Source: Bacteroidales bacterium UBA3724 (GTDB lineage: Bacteria > Bacteroidota > Bacteroidia > Bacteroidales > P3). Taken from it: a stretch of 27,923 bases of DNA. The position numbers and the translations under genes were made by a program. Positions within the stretch are counted from its first letter, which is position 1, and each line of letters opens with the position of its first letter. This document shows, piece after piece, positions 1 through 7,139 of this stretch. Under the pieces are notes generated by a model. That model was given only the letters and a program-made list of their open reading frames with translations. It ran no database searches and was not told where the DNA came from. Location of the stretch: positions 1 through 27,923 of the forward strand of contig DFHL01000018.1 of NCBI GenBank assembly GCA_002371315.1, written 5' to 3'.

Positions 1-32
1 TGCAATTTGACCTATACGCCTAATATAATCAT

Positions 33-428
33 TTAATTTCTTGTTAATCCATTTCTTAATCTATACATAAATATATCTTCTGGGGTCATATTCTGACCTC
101 CAAAAGAGTATTCGTTATATACATCATAATCCTCAATACTTGTTTCTACCATCGTCTTTGAAAGAACAGATAACATAGGGTTGTCTACGACAAAATAATC
201 TTTAACATATCCATTGTCATAAAAATAATGAAGTGCCACATATTTTCTTTCTTTAGTTAAAAAAATGAGTTCAAAAGAATGATTCATATTAGTTTCACTT
301 CTATGCACTGTTAATCCATATAAGGAATCATCATAACAAGTTTCTACATCTTCTCTCTCGTTTTCTCGACATCCCCCTAACGCAAAAAGCATTCCAATTG
401 CTAATAAAAAAAATGTATTTTTTTTCAT
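33..428 (-). CDS. Hypothetical lipoprotein, AT-rich
   Basis: This 131-residue protein begins with a lipoprotein signal: a Lys-Lys start, a hydrophobic stretch and the lipobox A-L-G-G-C with Cys20 as the expected lipidation site. The mature part is acidic and polar, with alternating hydrophobic residues that suggest beta strands. I do not recognise a family. The gene is clearly AT-richer than the nfo side of the window, which hints at different ancestry. No good promoter is visible directly upstream. The nearest minus-strand promoter is that of the 6S-like RNA, and a run of seven A on the plus strand (U on the transcript) directly abuts the start codon, so expression may come from readthrough. 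The reading frame and signal peptide make it a credible gene, but its function is unknown. Confidence 0.7.
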   Translation of the reverse strand: MKKNTFFLLAIGMLFALGGCRENEREDVETCYDDSLYGLTVHRSETNMNHSFELIFLTKERKYVALHYFYDNGYVKDYFVVDNPMLSVLSKTMVETSIEDYDVYNEYSFGGQNMTPEDIFMYRLRNGLTRN

Positions 429-454
429 AAAAAAACACTAATACGTGTCGTGTT
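429..454 (-). terminator. Weak possible terminator of the 6S-like RNA
   Basis: Read on the minus strand, a 5-bp stem (plus-strand aacac 434-438 with gtgtt 450-454, or acac with gtgt 445-448) is followed by a run of U encoded by the A tract 429-435. It ends exactly at the start codon of the lipoprotein gene. The stem is short, so this is tentative. Confidence 0.3.
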
Positions 455-477
455 CAACTATTAACACTCTCCCGTGC

Positions 478-686
478 CGCGTTGAGCAATTAACAACAAA
501 CGAAGCGTGGCACCGTATGCCACTTCTCCCTACGGAGGTCGTGAGAATTACCTAAAAACGAAGAAAAGGATACAGTCCACGCTATACACGCGAACCGTCA
601 TACCGTCCTTGCGTTTTTATTGGAAGTTTCTCACGTTTCCGTAGGCAAGAGTCGAGCATAACGCCTCGTGGTTTTTGTCTAAAACC
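478..686 (-). ncRNA. ssrS: Structured RNA, probable 6S RNA (Bacteroidales type)
   Basis: The minus-strand transcript of this gene-free stretch folds into one long interrupted hairpin. The closing helix pairs 661-669 with 500-508 (9 bp). The terminal stem pairs 638-645 with 529-536, 628-635 with 540-547, 612-618 with 554-560, 606-610 with 566-570 and 590-595 with 575-580. Between the closing helix and terminal stem lies a large bubble whose 3' side carries a small perfect hairpin (gtggca/tgccac, 509-524 region). A closing stem, a central bubble with a 3' hairpin and a long bulged terminal stem are the 6S RNA architecture, whose known role is to bind housekeeping RNA polymerase by mimicking an open promoter. 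A consensus promoter lies just upstream. The family call comes from shape and promoter, not from a covariance search, and the exact ends are estimates. Confidence 0.6.
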
Positions 687-691
687 GAGTG

Positions 692-722
692 CAAAATTAC
701 ACAGTTTTTCTGATACCGCAAA
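692..722 (-). promoter_or_regulatory. Bacteroidota promoter for the 6S-like RNA
   Basis: On the minus strand the -33 box TTTG (plus-strand caaa 719-722) is followed after exactly 19 nt by TAATTTTG (plus-strand caaaatta 692-699), a perfect match to the TAnnTTTG -7 consensus. Transcription should start near 685 and run into the structured RNA. Confidence 0.75.
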
Positions 723-739
723 ATTAATTTTGCGGTATC
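712..739. promoter_or_regulatory. Perfect 28-bp palindrome between divergent promoters
   Basis: The arms gataccgcaaaatt and aattttgcggtatc are exact reverse complements with no spacer. Each arm contributes the -33 TTTG box of one promoter: plus strand 729-732, minus strand 719-722. It could be an operator for a dimeric regulator or simply two promoters back to back. The perfect symmetry beyond the TTTG boxes favours a binding site. Confidence 0.6.
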
Positions 740-759
740 GTTGAAAATGCGTATTTTTG
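729..759 (+). promoter_or_regulatory. Bacteroidota promoter upstream of nfo
   Basis: TTTG at 729-732, a 19-nt spacer and TATTTTTG at 752-759 match the TTTG-N19-TAnnTTTG consensus exactly. Transcription should start near 765, leaving a leader of about 60 nt before the nfo start codon. It probably drives the plus-strand gene cluster. Confidence 0.75.
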
Positions 760-824
760 CAGACAATTTAAATCAAGACAATTAACGGGAAATTAATGGC
801 AATTAACGTTCAAAAGTAAAAATT

Positions 825-1664
825 ATGACAAAATATATCGGCGCACACGTGAGCGCATCGGGGGGCGTGGGCAACGCCATATTGAATGCCGAAGCCATCG
901 GGGCCAACGCTTTCGCATTGTTTACACGTAACCAACGCAGCTGGGTAAGCAAGCCGCTGCCGCAACTGGAAATTGACGGCTTTAAGGCACTGCTGGCAGA
1001 CCGCGGCTTCCAGCCCGAGATGGTGCTGCCGCACGACAGCTACCTCATCAACCTCGGCTCGCCCGACGAGGAGACACTGCAAAAAAGTCGCGCGGCGTTC
1101 TTTGACGAAATGTTCAGAGCCCAGCAGCTGGGCCTGACGATGCTTAACTTCCACCCCGGCAGCCACCTGAACCGCATCAGCGAAGAGGAATGCCTGGACC
1201 AGATAGCACGCGAAATCAACCTGGCGCTGAGCAAGACCGAAGGCATCACGGCAGTAATAGAAAACACCGCCGGACAGGGCACCAACCTGGGCTGGCGCTT
1301 CGAGCACATAGCCCGCATCATCGAGGGCGTGGACGACAAAAGCCGCGTGGGCGTCTGCATCGACACCTGCCACACGCTGGCGGCAGGCTACGACCTTACG
1401 ACCGAAATGGGCTATCAGTTCACGATGGACGAGTTCGAACGCATCGTCGGGTTTAAGTATCTCCGTGCTATACACCTCAACGACAGCAAGAAAGGCACCG
1501 GCAGCCACGTGGACCGCCACGAGGTGCTGGGCGAGGGCGCTATGGGCAAGGAGTTCTTCTCGCGCCTGATGCACGACCCGCGCTTCGACGATATGCCCAT
1601 CATCCTCGAGACCCCCGACCCGATGCGCTGGGCCGACGAAATAAAATGGCTCCGCAGCCTATGA
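825..1664 (+). CDS. nfo: Deoxyribonuclease IV (endonuclease IV, AP endonuclease)
   Basis: This 279-residue protein is a full-length endonuclease IV, which cleaves DNA 5' of abasic sites in base excision repair using three zinc ions in a TIM barrel. The ligand motifs appear in order: GAHVSASGG near the N terminus, LPHDSYLINLGSP, NFHPGSH, a glutamate in ENTAGQGTNLG, VCIDTCHTLAAGYD, IHLNDSKKGTGSHVDRH and a final ILETPD. All metal-binding positions appear intact, so the enzyme should be active. It is the first gene after the promoter at 729-759. Its stop codon overlaps the start of the next gene (ATGA, 1661-1664), implying translational coupling to an unrelated lipoprotein. Confidence 0.96.
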   Translation: MTKYIGAHVSASGGVGNAILNAEAIGANAFALFTRNQRSWVSKPLPQLEIDGFKALLADRGFQPEMVLPHDSYLINLGSPDEETLQKSRAAFFDEMFRAQQLGLTMLNFHPGSHLNRISEEECLDQIAREINLALSKTEGITAVIENTAGQGTNLGWRFEHIARIIEGVDDKSRVGVCIDTCHTLAAGYDLTTEMGYQFTMDEFERIVGFKYLRAIHLNDSKKGTGSHVDRHEVLGEGAMGKEFFSRLMHDPRFDDMPIILETPDPMRWADEIKWLRSL

Positions 1665-2284
1665 AGACCCACCACATACTTTTGGCAGCCACACTGTTGC
1701 TTGCCGCCTGCGGTTCACGGCACGAGACATCTAACCTCGACACCACACTAGCGCTGACGGAAGACAGTATACCGCTTGATATATGCGCCGACTGGCGTAT
1801 GCGCAACATTATGGCCGTATGGGTGGACTCCACCGGCACACTCAGCCTCAACCACGATCACTTCAACGATCTACTGCCGACTCCGCCACCGGGAGAGGAA
1901 TATGAATACGTTGACGACCGCGTGCCCACCGACCTCGGCCAGCTGCGCGAGCAGGTGAAACGTTTCCTTGCCAACCGCGACGACGACAACGACCTGCCAC
2001 AGAAGCGCATAGAGGACATTCCCCTGCTGGGCGAGCGCCCCGTCAGTATAGGTCTTGTGGTACTGCACACCTTGGAAAGTGCCCCCGAGGCAACCGTCGA
2101 CAGCGTGCGCCACGAGATTGCCGCCGCCATCATCGAGCTGCGCGACTCCCTGGCGCTGCAACTCTTCGACCTCCTCTACGGCGAACTTCCATCAGACAAG
2201 GCCACCGCCATACGTGCCGCCATACCGACAGCGGTATACTATTCCAACATCAACCGATTCTACAAAATTGCCAGCGATGATTAA
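1661..2284 (+). CDS. Lipoprotein with ExbD/TolR-like periplasmic domain
   Basis: I start this 207-residue protein at 1661 rather than the in-frame ATG at 1646, because 1661 gives a clean lipoprotein signal (lipobox L-A-A-C) and the ATGA overlap with nfo. The mature part resembles the periplasmic half of Bacteroidota ExbD proteins: a strand-rich section around IMAVWVDSTGTLSLN, then LPQKRIEDIPLLGERPVS, then a helical section with IELRDSLALQLFD and a closing RAAIPTAV. ExbD itself anchors through an N-terminal membrane helix with an essential aspartate and works with ExbB and TonB. Here that helix is replaced by a lipid anchor and no exbB is nearby. The resemblance is from memory of the family and is moderate. 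The stop overlaps the next start by 8 nt. Confidence 0.6.
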   Translation: MKTHHILLAATLLLAACGSRHETSNLDTTLALTEDSIPLDICADWRMRNIMAVWVDSTGTLSLNHDHFNDLLPTPPPGEEYEYVDDRVPTDLGQLREQVKRFLANRDDDNDLPQKRIEDIPLLGERPVSIGLVVLHTLESAPEATVDSVRHEIAAAIIELRDSLALQLFDLLYGELPSDKATAIRAAIPTAVYYSNINRFYKIASDD

Positions 2285-2807
2285 CAAAATCTCCATACTG
2301 CTGTCGACACTTCTCCTCCTCGCCGCCTGCAGAAGCCCGCAAGGGATGTACTACACCGGATACTTCATCGACGAACACAAACCCTTCGAGGAAATCGGCT
2401 ACGAGCAGCTGCCCGAAGCCGCACGCACTTTCCACGACCGTTGCCACACGCCCGACGACATCGAGGAAATCTATTGCGGCTACCTCGAGGGCAGCGGCAA
2501 GAAAGCCTACGGCATCAACTTTCGCGACGGCAGCGAAATGCTCTTCGACAAGAACGGCCGATACCTGCTGATGGTAAACCTCCGCGACGGCCTCCCCCGT
2601 TGCTGGACCAACCAAATACCCATCTACAACGTCCTCTACAGCGCCATCGAAAAAGAGATGGCCCAGATGACAGACAAGCCCTGGGAGGTACGCATCATAG
2701 AAATCCAACGCGACGGCTACCTCGTCAAAACAGGCCAGGGGGTTGACATCACCCTTTTCTTCTTCGACAAACGCGGACGACTGAAAAACGTCGCCATCGA
2801 AATATAA
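2277..2807 (+). CDS. PepSY-like (DUF2874-type) lipoprotein
   Basis: The true start is the ATG at 2277, giving 176 residues with a lipoprotein signal (lipobox L-A-A-C); the longer upstream frame is only the shadow of the preceding gene. The mature part has the pattern of Bacteroidota PepSY-like proteins: LPEAARTF, then YGINFRDGSEMLFDKNGRYL (a strand pair ending in an FDxNG turn). A second, shorter copy follows near the C terminus (DGYLVKTGQ ... LFFFDKRGRLKN). Such proteins are secreted or lipid-anchored and mostly of unknown role. It overlaps the preceding lipoprotein gene by 8 nt, so the two are probably translated together and may act as a pair at the inner face of the outer membrane. Confidence 0.65.
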   Translation: MINKISILLSTLLLLAACRSPQGMYYTGYFIDEHKPFEEIGYEQLPEAARTFHDRCHTPDDIEEIYCGYLEGSGKKAYGINFRDGSEMLFDKNGRYLLMVNLRDGLPRCWTNQIPIYNVLYSAIEKEMAQMTDKPWEVRIIEIQRDGYLVKTGQGVDITLFFFDKRGRLKNVAIEI

Positions 2808-2822
2808 AACAACAGAACAAAA

Positions 2823-3662
2823 ATGAAATACTATATTGTTGACGCCTTCACCAACCACCCCTTCGGAGGCAACACCGCCGGAGTGGTGCTGCTGGAAAGC
2901 GACACCTTCCCCACCGACAATCTGATGCAGGCCATCGCTGCCGAGCTGCGCTATTCCGAGACCGCCTTTGTCCGCAGCGACGGCAACGCGCACTACACCG
3001 TTCGCTATTTCACGCCCAAGGGTGAAGTGGAACTGTGCGGCCACGCCACGGTGGCCACTTTCGCGCTGCTTCACCAACTGGGAGAAGCCACGGGCAAATG
3101 CCTGTGCCACACATTGGCAGGCGAACTTGAAGTAGAGGCCGCACAGGAAGTGATGATGCAGATGGCCACGCCGCGCATCGTCGGCACCCTGTCATCGTCC
3201 GAGGCCGAGGAAGCATACCGCGCCGTGGGCCTGAATGACTACCGCCCCACCCTGCCGGTACAAATCTCATATTCAGGCCTGTCGGACGTGATGCTGCCGA
3301 TGCCATCGGTCGAAACGCTCAACGCCCTGCAACCCGATATGGGAGCAATAGCAGCGTTCACCCAAAAGCTTGACATAGTGAGCATTCACCCCTTTGCTTT
3401 CGGCAACGACGGCCATACGGCCCACGTGCGCGACTTCGCCCCGGCATACGGAGTGCCCGAGGAAAGCGCCACCGGCACAGCCAACGCCGCCCTGACCCAC
3501 TACCTGGCCAAGAATGGCATCATCGGTCCCAGCTGCCACAGTTTCCTGCAGGGCGAGACGATGGGACGCCCGTCCATTGTAAAGACGCGCCTTGAGCCCG
3601 ACGGCACCATCCGCGTCGGCGGACCAGCAGCCATCGTCGCCGAAGGTTGGCTGAAAGTATAG
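2823..3662 (+). CDS. PhzF family isomerase
   Basis: This 279-residue protein has the full length of the PhzF / diaminopimelate-epimerase-like family. Visible hallmarks are the N-terminal VDAFTNHPFGGNTAGVV, the SETAFV motif carrying the conserved catalytic glutamate, RYFTPKGEVELCGHATVATFALL in the first half and the glycine-rich ESATGTANAALTHYL in the second half. PhzF itself isomerises a phenazine precursor, but no phenazine genes are present here and most bacterial members have unknown substrates, so only the family is safe. It follows the PepSY-like gene after 15 nt and is probably co-transcribed. Residues for both lobes are present, with no sign of truncation. Confidence 0.9.
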   Translation: MKYYIVDAFTNHPFGGNTAGVVLLESDTFPTDNLMQAIAAELRYSETAFVRSDGNAHYTVRYFTPKGEVELCGHATVATFALLHQLGEATGKCLCHTLAGELEVEAAQEVMMQMATPRIVGTLSSSEAEEAYRAVGLNDYRPTLPVQISYSGLSDVMLPMPSVETLNALQPDMGAIAAFTQKLDIVSIHPFAFGNDGHTAHVRDFAPAYGVPEESATGTANAALTHYLAKNGIIGPSCHSFLQGETMGRPSIVKTRLEPDGTIRVGGPAAIVAEGWLKV

Positions 3663-3728
3663 AAATAAAGGTCACTCAAGACACAATAAATGCCACGATG
3701 AAACGTTAAGCACTAAAACACAACAGCA

Positions 3729-4379
3729 ATGAAAAGACTAATCACAACCCTGCTACTGACGTTTTTCGTCCTGCCTGCCACTGCGCAAATCACCCACACC
3801 GCACAGGGCAGCATAGACAAAAACGCCGACGAAATACTGAAGAAAGCATCGAAAAAAATCAATGCCGCCAGCGGCGTAACATTCACGGTGACAATGACAA
3901 GCCGCGATGCCAACAAGAAGCAGTCCGCCAAAATGTCGGCCAACGTATTGTACCAGCAGGGAAAATACCGTGTCACCTTCGACAATAACGTCATCTACTG
4001 CGACGGCACCTCAACATCGCACTGGAACAAAGACGCCAACGAACTCGTCGTCAACAAGATGAGCGACAGCGACGACGACCTGATGAACCCAGGTGCATTG
4101 CTGGCAAACTACAGCAAGAACTACAAAGCAAAATACATACGCAAAGAGTCGAACGGCGACGCCGTCATAGACCTCACGCCCAAGAAAACCCGCAGCTTCT
4201 ACAAGATACGGTTCATCATAACCGCAAGCGGCACTGTACGCCGTATGGAGATGCACAACTACGACTCGACCTCGGCCGAATACGAAGTCAGCAAATTCGC
4301 CACGGCCAAAGCATCGGCCAGCGACTTCGCCTTCCCCAAAAAGGACAACCCCGGCGTCGAGATAATAGATATGAGATAA
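3729..4379 (+). CDS. LolA-like outer membrane lipoprotein chaperone
   Basis: This 216-residue protein has a cleavable signal peptide (MKRLITTLLLTFFVLPATAQ) and a mature beta-rich domain with the LolA signature course: DEILKKASKKINAASGVTFTVTM, a YQQGKYRVTF strand, YCDGTSTSHWNKDANELVVNKM and a C-terminal strand series through IDLTPKK and VRRMEMHNYD. LolA carries lipoproteins across the periplasm from LolCDE to the outer membrane, and Bacteroidota carry a divergent version of this type. The 66-nt gap from the PhzF gene contains no recognisable promoter. It lies 9 nt before tsaB. Its neighbourhood with two lipoproteins fits an envelope role but does not prove one. Confidence 0.82.
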   Translation: MKRLITTLLLTFFVLPATAQITHTAQGSIDKNADEILKKASKKINAASGVTFTVTMTSRDANKKQSAKMSANVLYQQGKYRVTFDNNVIYCDGTSTSHWNKDANELVVNKMSDSDDDLMNPGALLANYSKNYKAKYIRKESNGDAVIDLTPKKTRSFYKIRFIITASGTVRRMEMHNYDSTSAEYEVSKFATAKASASDFAFPKKDNPGVEIIDMR

Positions 4380-4388
4380 AACACTGAT

Positions 4389-5087
4389 ATGACAATACTT
4401 CTACTCGAAACAGCCACCCAAATCTGCTCGGTGGCGCTGACAAGAGACGGCCAAATCATAGCCGAAAAACACAGCGACGAACCCAACGCCCACTCATCCA
4501 AACTTGCAGTGTTCATCGATGCCCTGTTCAAAGAGAACAGCATCAGTCCCGACCAGCTCGACGCCGTGTGCGTCTCGTCGGGTCCCGGATCATACACCGG
4601 CCTCCGCATCGGCGTAAGCAGCGCCAAAGGACTATGCTATGCCCTTGACATTCCGCTGCTTGCCATTCCCACGCTCCAAAATATGGCCTCGCTCTACTTC
4701 GCCCAGCACCCCGACTACGACGGGCTGGTCTGCCCTATGATCGACGCCCGCCGTATGGAGTGCTACACAGCCATCTACAGCCGCAGCGGCATCGAGAAAG
4801 AGACCACCGCCGAAGTCATCGAAGCAGGCATCTACGACCGCTGGCTCGACAAACAAAAAGTGACCTTCATCGGCGACGGTGCCGAAAAGACCAGGCCGCT
4901 GCTGTCGGTACATCCCAATGCGCTTTACGACAGAACATTCGCCATTTCAGCCTCAGGGATGGCCCTCGAAGCCGAAGCAAAACTGAAACGCGGCGAAAAG
5001 GAAGACACAGCCTACTTCGAGCCATTCTACCTCAAAGACTTCGTTGCCAAAAAATCAGTCGTTCACGGCCTAAGAGCGGAAAACTGA
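4389..5087 (+). CDS. tsaB: tRNA threonylcarbamoyladenosine biosynthesis protein TsaB
   Basis: This 232-residue protein is a TsaB, the scaffold partner of TsaD and TsaE in making t6A37 on tRNAs that read ANN codons. The N-terminal ASKHA fold starts with ILLLETATQICSVAL, followed by the invariant SSGPGSYTGLRIGVSSAKGL and PTLQNMA. Later sections include PMIDARRMECYTA and FIGDGAEK. Length is normal. The gene starts 9 nt after the lolA-like gene. The last codons and following bases contain an imperfect duplication (gagcggaaaact / gagcggagaact), so the C terminus may have been altered by a small repeat without affecting the core. Confidence 0.93.
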   Translation: MTILLLETATQICSVALTRDGQIIAEKHSDEPNAHSSKLAVFIDALFKENSISPDQLDAVCVSSGPGSYTGLRIGVSSAKGLCYALDIPLLAIPTLQNMASLYFAQHPDYDGLVCPMIDARRMECYTAIYSRSGIEKETTAEVIEAGIYDRWLDKQKVTFIGDGAEKTRPLLSVHPNALYDRTFAISASGMALEAEAKLKRGEKEDTAYFEPFYLKDFVAKKSVVHGLRAEN

Positions 5088-5095
5088 GAGCGGAG

Positions 5096-5111
5096 AACTT
5101 CGTACGAAAAC
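5096..5111. repeat. 16-bp repeat with TTCGTACGAA palindrome, copy 1
   Basis: The sequence aacttcgtacgaaaac lies directly after tsaB and recurs exactly at 21906-21921. It contains the 10-bp palindrome ttcgtacgaa and is followed by cgaaaacgaaaa-type sequence. Both copies are intergenic. Confidence 0.6.
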
Positions 5112-5169
5112 CAAAACGAAAACGAAAAAGGATGGTTGACTGATACTTTGAATAGAATTTGCTAACGAA

Positions 5170-6249
5170 ATGCTTCGCTACATTGGTAAACGGTTGGTGT
5201 ACGGATTCCTCGTCATTCTTGGCGTGGTGACGCTGGTGTTTTTCCTTTTCAACATACTGCCCGGCGACCCGGCCCGAATGATGCTTGGACAGCGCGCCGA
5301 CGCCGAAAGCATCGAAATCATCAAGCACGACCTCGGCCTCGACAAGCCAACGGGAATACAATACCTCGGCTACCTCAACGACCTGGCACCCATATCGCTG
5401 CACAACAACAGCGACAGCGAAAGCTACTGGTATCTCGACAAGGAAAAATACGCCCCCTGCACCACCCTGCTCCGCCTTGGCAGCACATCGGTGGTGCTCA
5501 AAAAGCCCTATCTGCGCCGCTCCTACCAGACCAAACGCAAAGTGACCGACATCATCGCCACCGCCTTTCCGCAGACGGCAGTCCTGGCCCTGACGGCAAT
5601 GGCTTTCGCCCTGATTGTCGGCATATTGCTCGGCATCCTGTCAGCCCTGCACAAAGGCAGCTGGATCGACCGCCTCACACTACTGCTGTCGACCATCGGA
5701 ATGTCGCTCCCATCCTTCTTCGCAGCCATACTCATAGCCTGGTTCTTCGCCTACGTCCTTGCCGACTGGACGCACCTCAATATGTTCGGCAACCTCTACG
5801 AAGTGGACGACTACGGCTGCGGCGAGCACATCGCCCTGCGCAACCTCATCCTGCCGGCCCTGACGCTGGGCATCCGCCCCTTGGCAGTCCTCGTTGAACT
5901 GACCAAAAGCTCGATGCTCGAAGCCCTGTCGCAGGACTATATCCGCACCGCCCGCGCCAAGGGAATGAGCCGCCGACGCCTGATATTCAAGCACGCACTG
6001 CGCAACGCGATGAACCCCATCGTCACCTCGGCCTCGGGCTGGCTGGCCGGATTGCTGGCAGGTGCCGTATTTGTAGAATACGTCTTCGACTGGAAAGGGA
6101 TGGGCGTCGTCATCGTCGACGGGCTCGAGAAGTACGACTTCCCCGTCGTGATGGGAGCCATCCTCTTCATTTGCATACTTTTAGTGCTGATCAACATCCT
6201 TGTCGACATACTCTACGGCATCCTCGACCCCAGGGTGCGGCTCAAATGA
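5170..6249 (+). CDS. ABC transporter permease, DppB/OppB family
   Basis: This 359-residue inner-membrane protein has the DppB/OppB layout. An N-terminal helix (about residues 10-30) is followed by the family motif LPGDPARMMLGQRAD, a periplasmic insert of roughly 70 residues, then five helices. The cytoplasmic EAA loop reads YIRTARAKGMSRRRLIFKHALRNAMNPIVT, the contact site for the ATPase, and the protein ends with ILDPRVRLK. Family members form a pore with a DppC/OppC-type partner and import peptides or nickel. No partner permease, ATPase or binding protein lies here and a terminator follows at once, so its partners must be encoded elsewhere. The insert makes it longer than the usual roughly 310-340 residues. 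Confidence 0.9.
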   Translation: MLRYIGKRLVYGFLVILGVVTLVFFLFNILPGDPARMMLGQRADAESIEIIKHDLGLDKPTGIQYLGYLNDLAPISLHNNSDSESYWYLDKEKYAPCTTLLRLGSTSVVLKKPYLRRSYQTKRKVTDIIATAFPQTAVLALTAMAFALIVGILLGILSALHKGSWIDRLTLLLSTIGMSLPSFFAAILIAWFFAYVLADWTHLNMFGNLYEVDDYGCGEHIALRNLILPALTLGIRPLAVLVELTKSSMLEALSQDYIRTARAKGMSRRRLIFKHALRNAMNPIVTSASGWLAGLLAGAVFVEYVFDWKGMGVVIVDGLEKYDFPVVMGAILFICILLVLINILVDILYGILDPRVRLK

Positions 6250-6339
6250 CCGGCAAACCGCCGAAACAGTGCTACAAGAAAGCTTGTCGCACCGTCAATG
6301 CGTTCCAAACAAACAAAAAGGAAATACCCAAAACAAAAA

Positions 6340-6377
6340 TCCCCTTCGGTTTCCGAAGGGGATATATTTTTTTGTTT
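6340..6377 (+). terminator. Strong bidirectional rho-independent terminator
   Basis: A 9-bp perfect stem (ccccttcgg 6341-6349, ccgaagggg 6353-6361) with a 3-nt loop is followed by a T-rich tract on the plus strand. On the minus strand the same stem is followed by five U. It sits between the convergent permease and thioredoxin-fold genes and can serve both. Confidence 0.9.
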
Positions 6378-6422
6378 TAAAGGCTTTTAATCAAACTACT
6401 TACGTCCAGTGACGCACTTTGC

Positions 6423-6977
6423 TTACAGCCCGAGTTTCTTCATCATTCCGGGCTTGATTTCGGTCTGGAAAATCTGCTGATACTCGTCGAAAGTGTAGCG
6501 CTGGTTGTCGCCCGAGCAGACAAACCAAAGCTGCATAGCGAAATCGTATGCGCCCTGATAGCCCTGCAGGACCTGCGTCAGGCCCCTTTCGCGGTTGAAG
6601 ATGGCGAACGACGGGAAACCGATTTTCTGACCAAGGATGGCGCGCGAAAACGGGTGAAGCTGAGCCTTTTGGCCCGGAGTCTGCGTGTTGCTGTACTTTA
6701 CGCCGTTCCAGGTGAACGTCGACGTGCCTTCAGCGTCGAACTTGACGGGAATATAATATTTGTTGAGGATTGCCGCCACAACAGGATCGCTGAACGTGTC
6801 GCGGTCCATCTTCTTGCACCATCCGCACCACGAGGTGGAAAAATCGATGAAAAACAGTTTCTTGTTGTTCTTAACCTCGACCTGCGAAGCCTGTTCGATG
6901 GTTTTCCACTGCACCTGGGCCTGGGTCGGAAGCGCAAAAAGCACTCCAAAAACAAGTAATGATAAGAGTTTCTTCAT
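6423..6977 (-). CDS. Secreted thioredoxin-fold protein
   Basis: This 184-residue protein has a signal peptide ending near A-L-P-T-Q-A-Q and then a thioredoxin-like domain. The active site is WCGWCKK (Cys51 and Cys54) and the cis-proline loop reads IGFPSFAIF. The active-site sequence is like those of periplasmic thioredoxins of the DUF255/thioredoxin_7 type rather than classic TrxA (CGPC). A disulfide reductase or isomerase role in the periplasm is expected; the substrate is unknown. The C-terminal part (YTFDEYQQIFQTEIKPGM) extends beyond the core. It stands alone between a shared terminator and a long noncoding region, so it should have its own promoter upstream of 6977, but no exact consensus was found. 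Confidence 0.85.
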   Translation of the reverse strand: MKKLLSLLVFGVLFALPTQAQVQWKTIEQASQVEVKNNKKLFFIDFSTSWCGWCKKMDRDTFSDPVVAAILNKYYIPVKFDAEGTSTFTWNGVKYSNTQTPGQKAQLHPFSRAILGQKIGFPSFAIFNRERGLTQVLQGYQGAYDFAMQLWFVCSGDNQRYTFDEYQQIFQTEIKPGMMKKLGL

Positions 6978-7101
6978 TTTCTTCTATTGATAATTTTAAA
7001 TCTGGATAACTGAAAAAAATGCAAAATATTTTATAGGAAATTATTAAATAAACTTAAAAGCAAAAGCTTTCTGCGCCGACGGCCGATGAACAAGGCATCG
7101 G

Positions 7102-7139
7102 GAAAAAGCCCCTCGAATCGCACTTCGGAAGGGGGCTGC
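7102..7139 (-). terminator. Rho-independent terminator without an assigned gene
   Basis: On the minus strand an AGCCCC...GGGGCT stem with inner TTCGG/TCGAA pairing and a small bulge is followed by five U. It lies about 290 nt beyond the terminator of the SpoIID gene and 125 nt before the thioredoxin-fold gene start, so the transcript it ends is not evident. Confidence 0.6.

Noticed and set aside
5140..5169. Promoter with tactttg before the permease gene
   Set aside because: It is one base short of TAnnTTTG and has no TTTG at the right distance.
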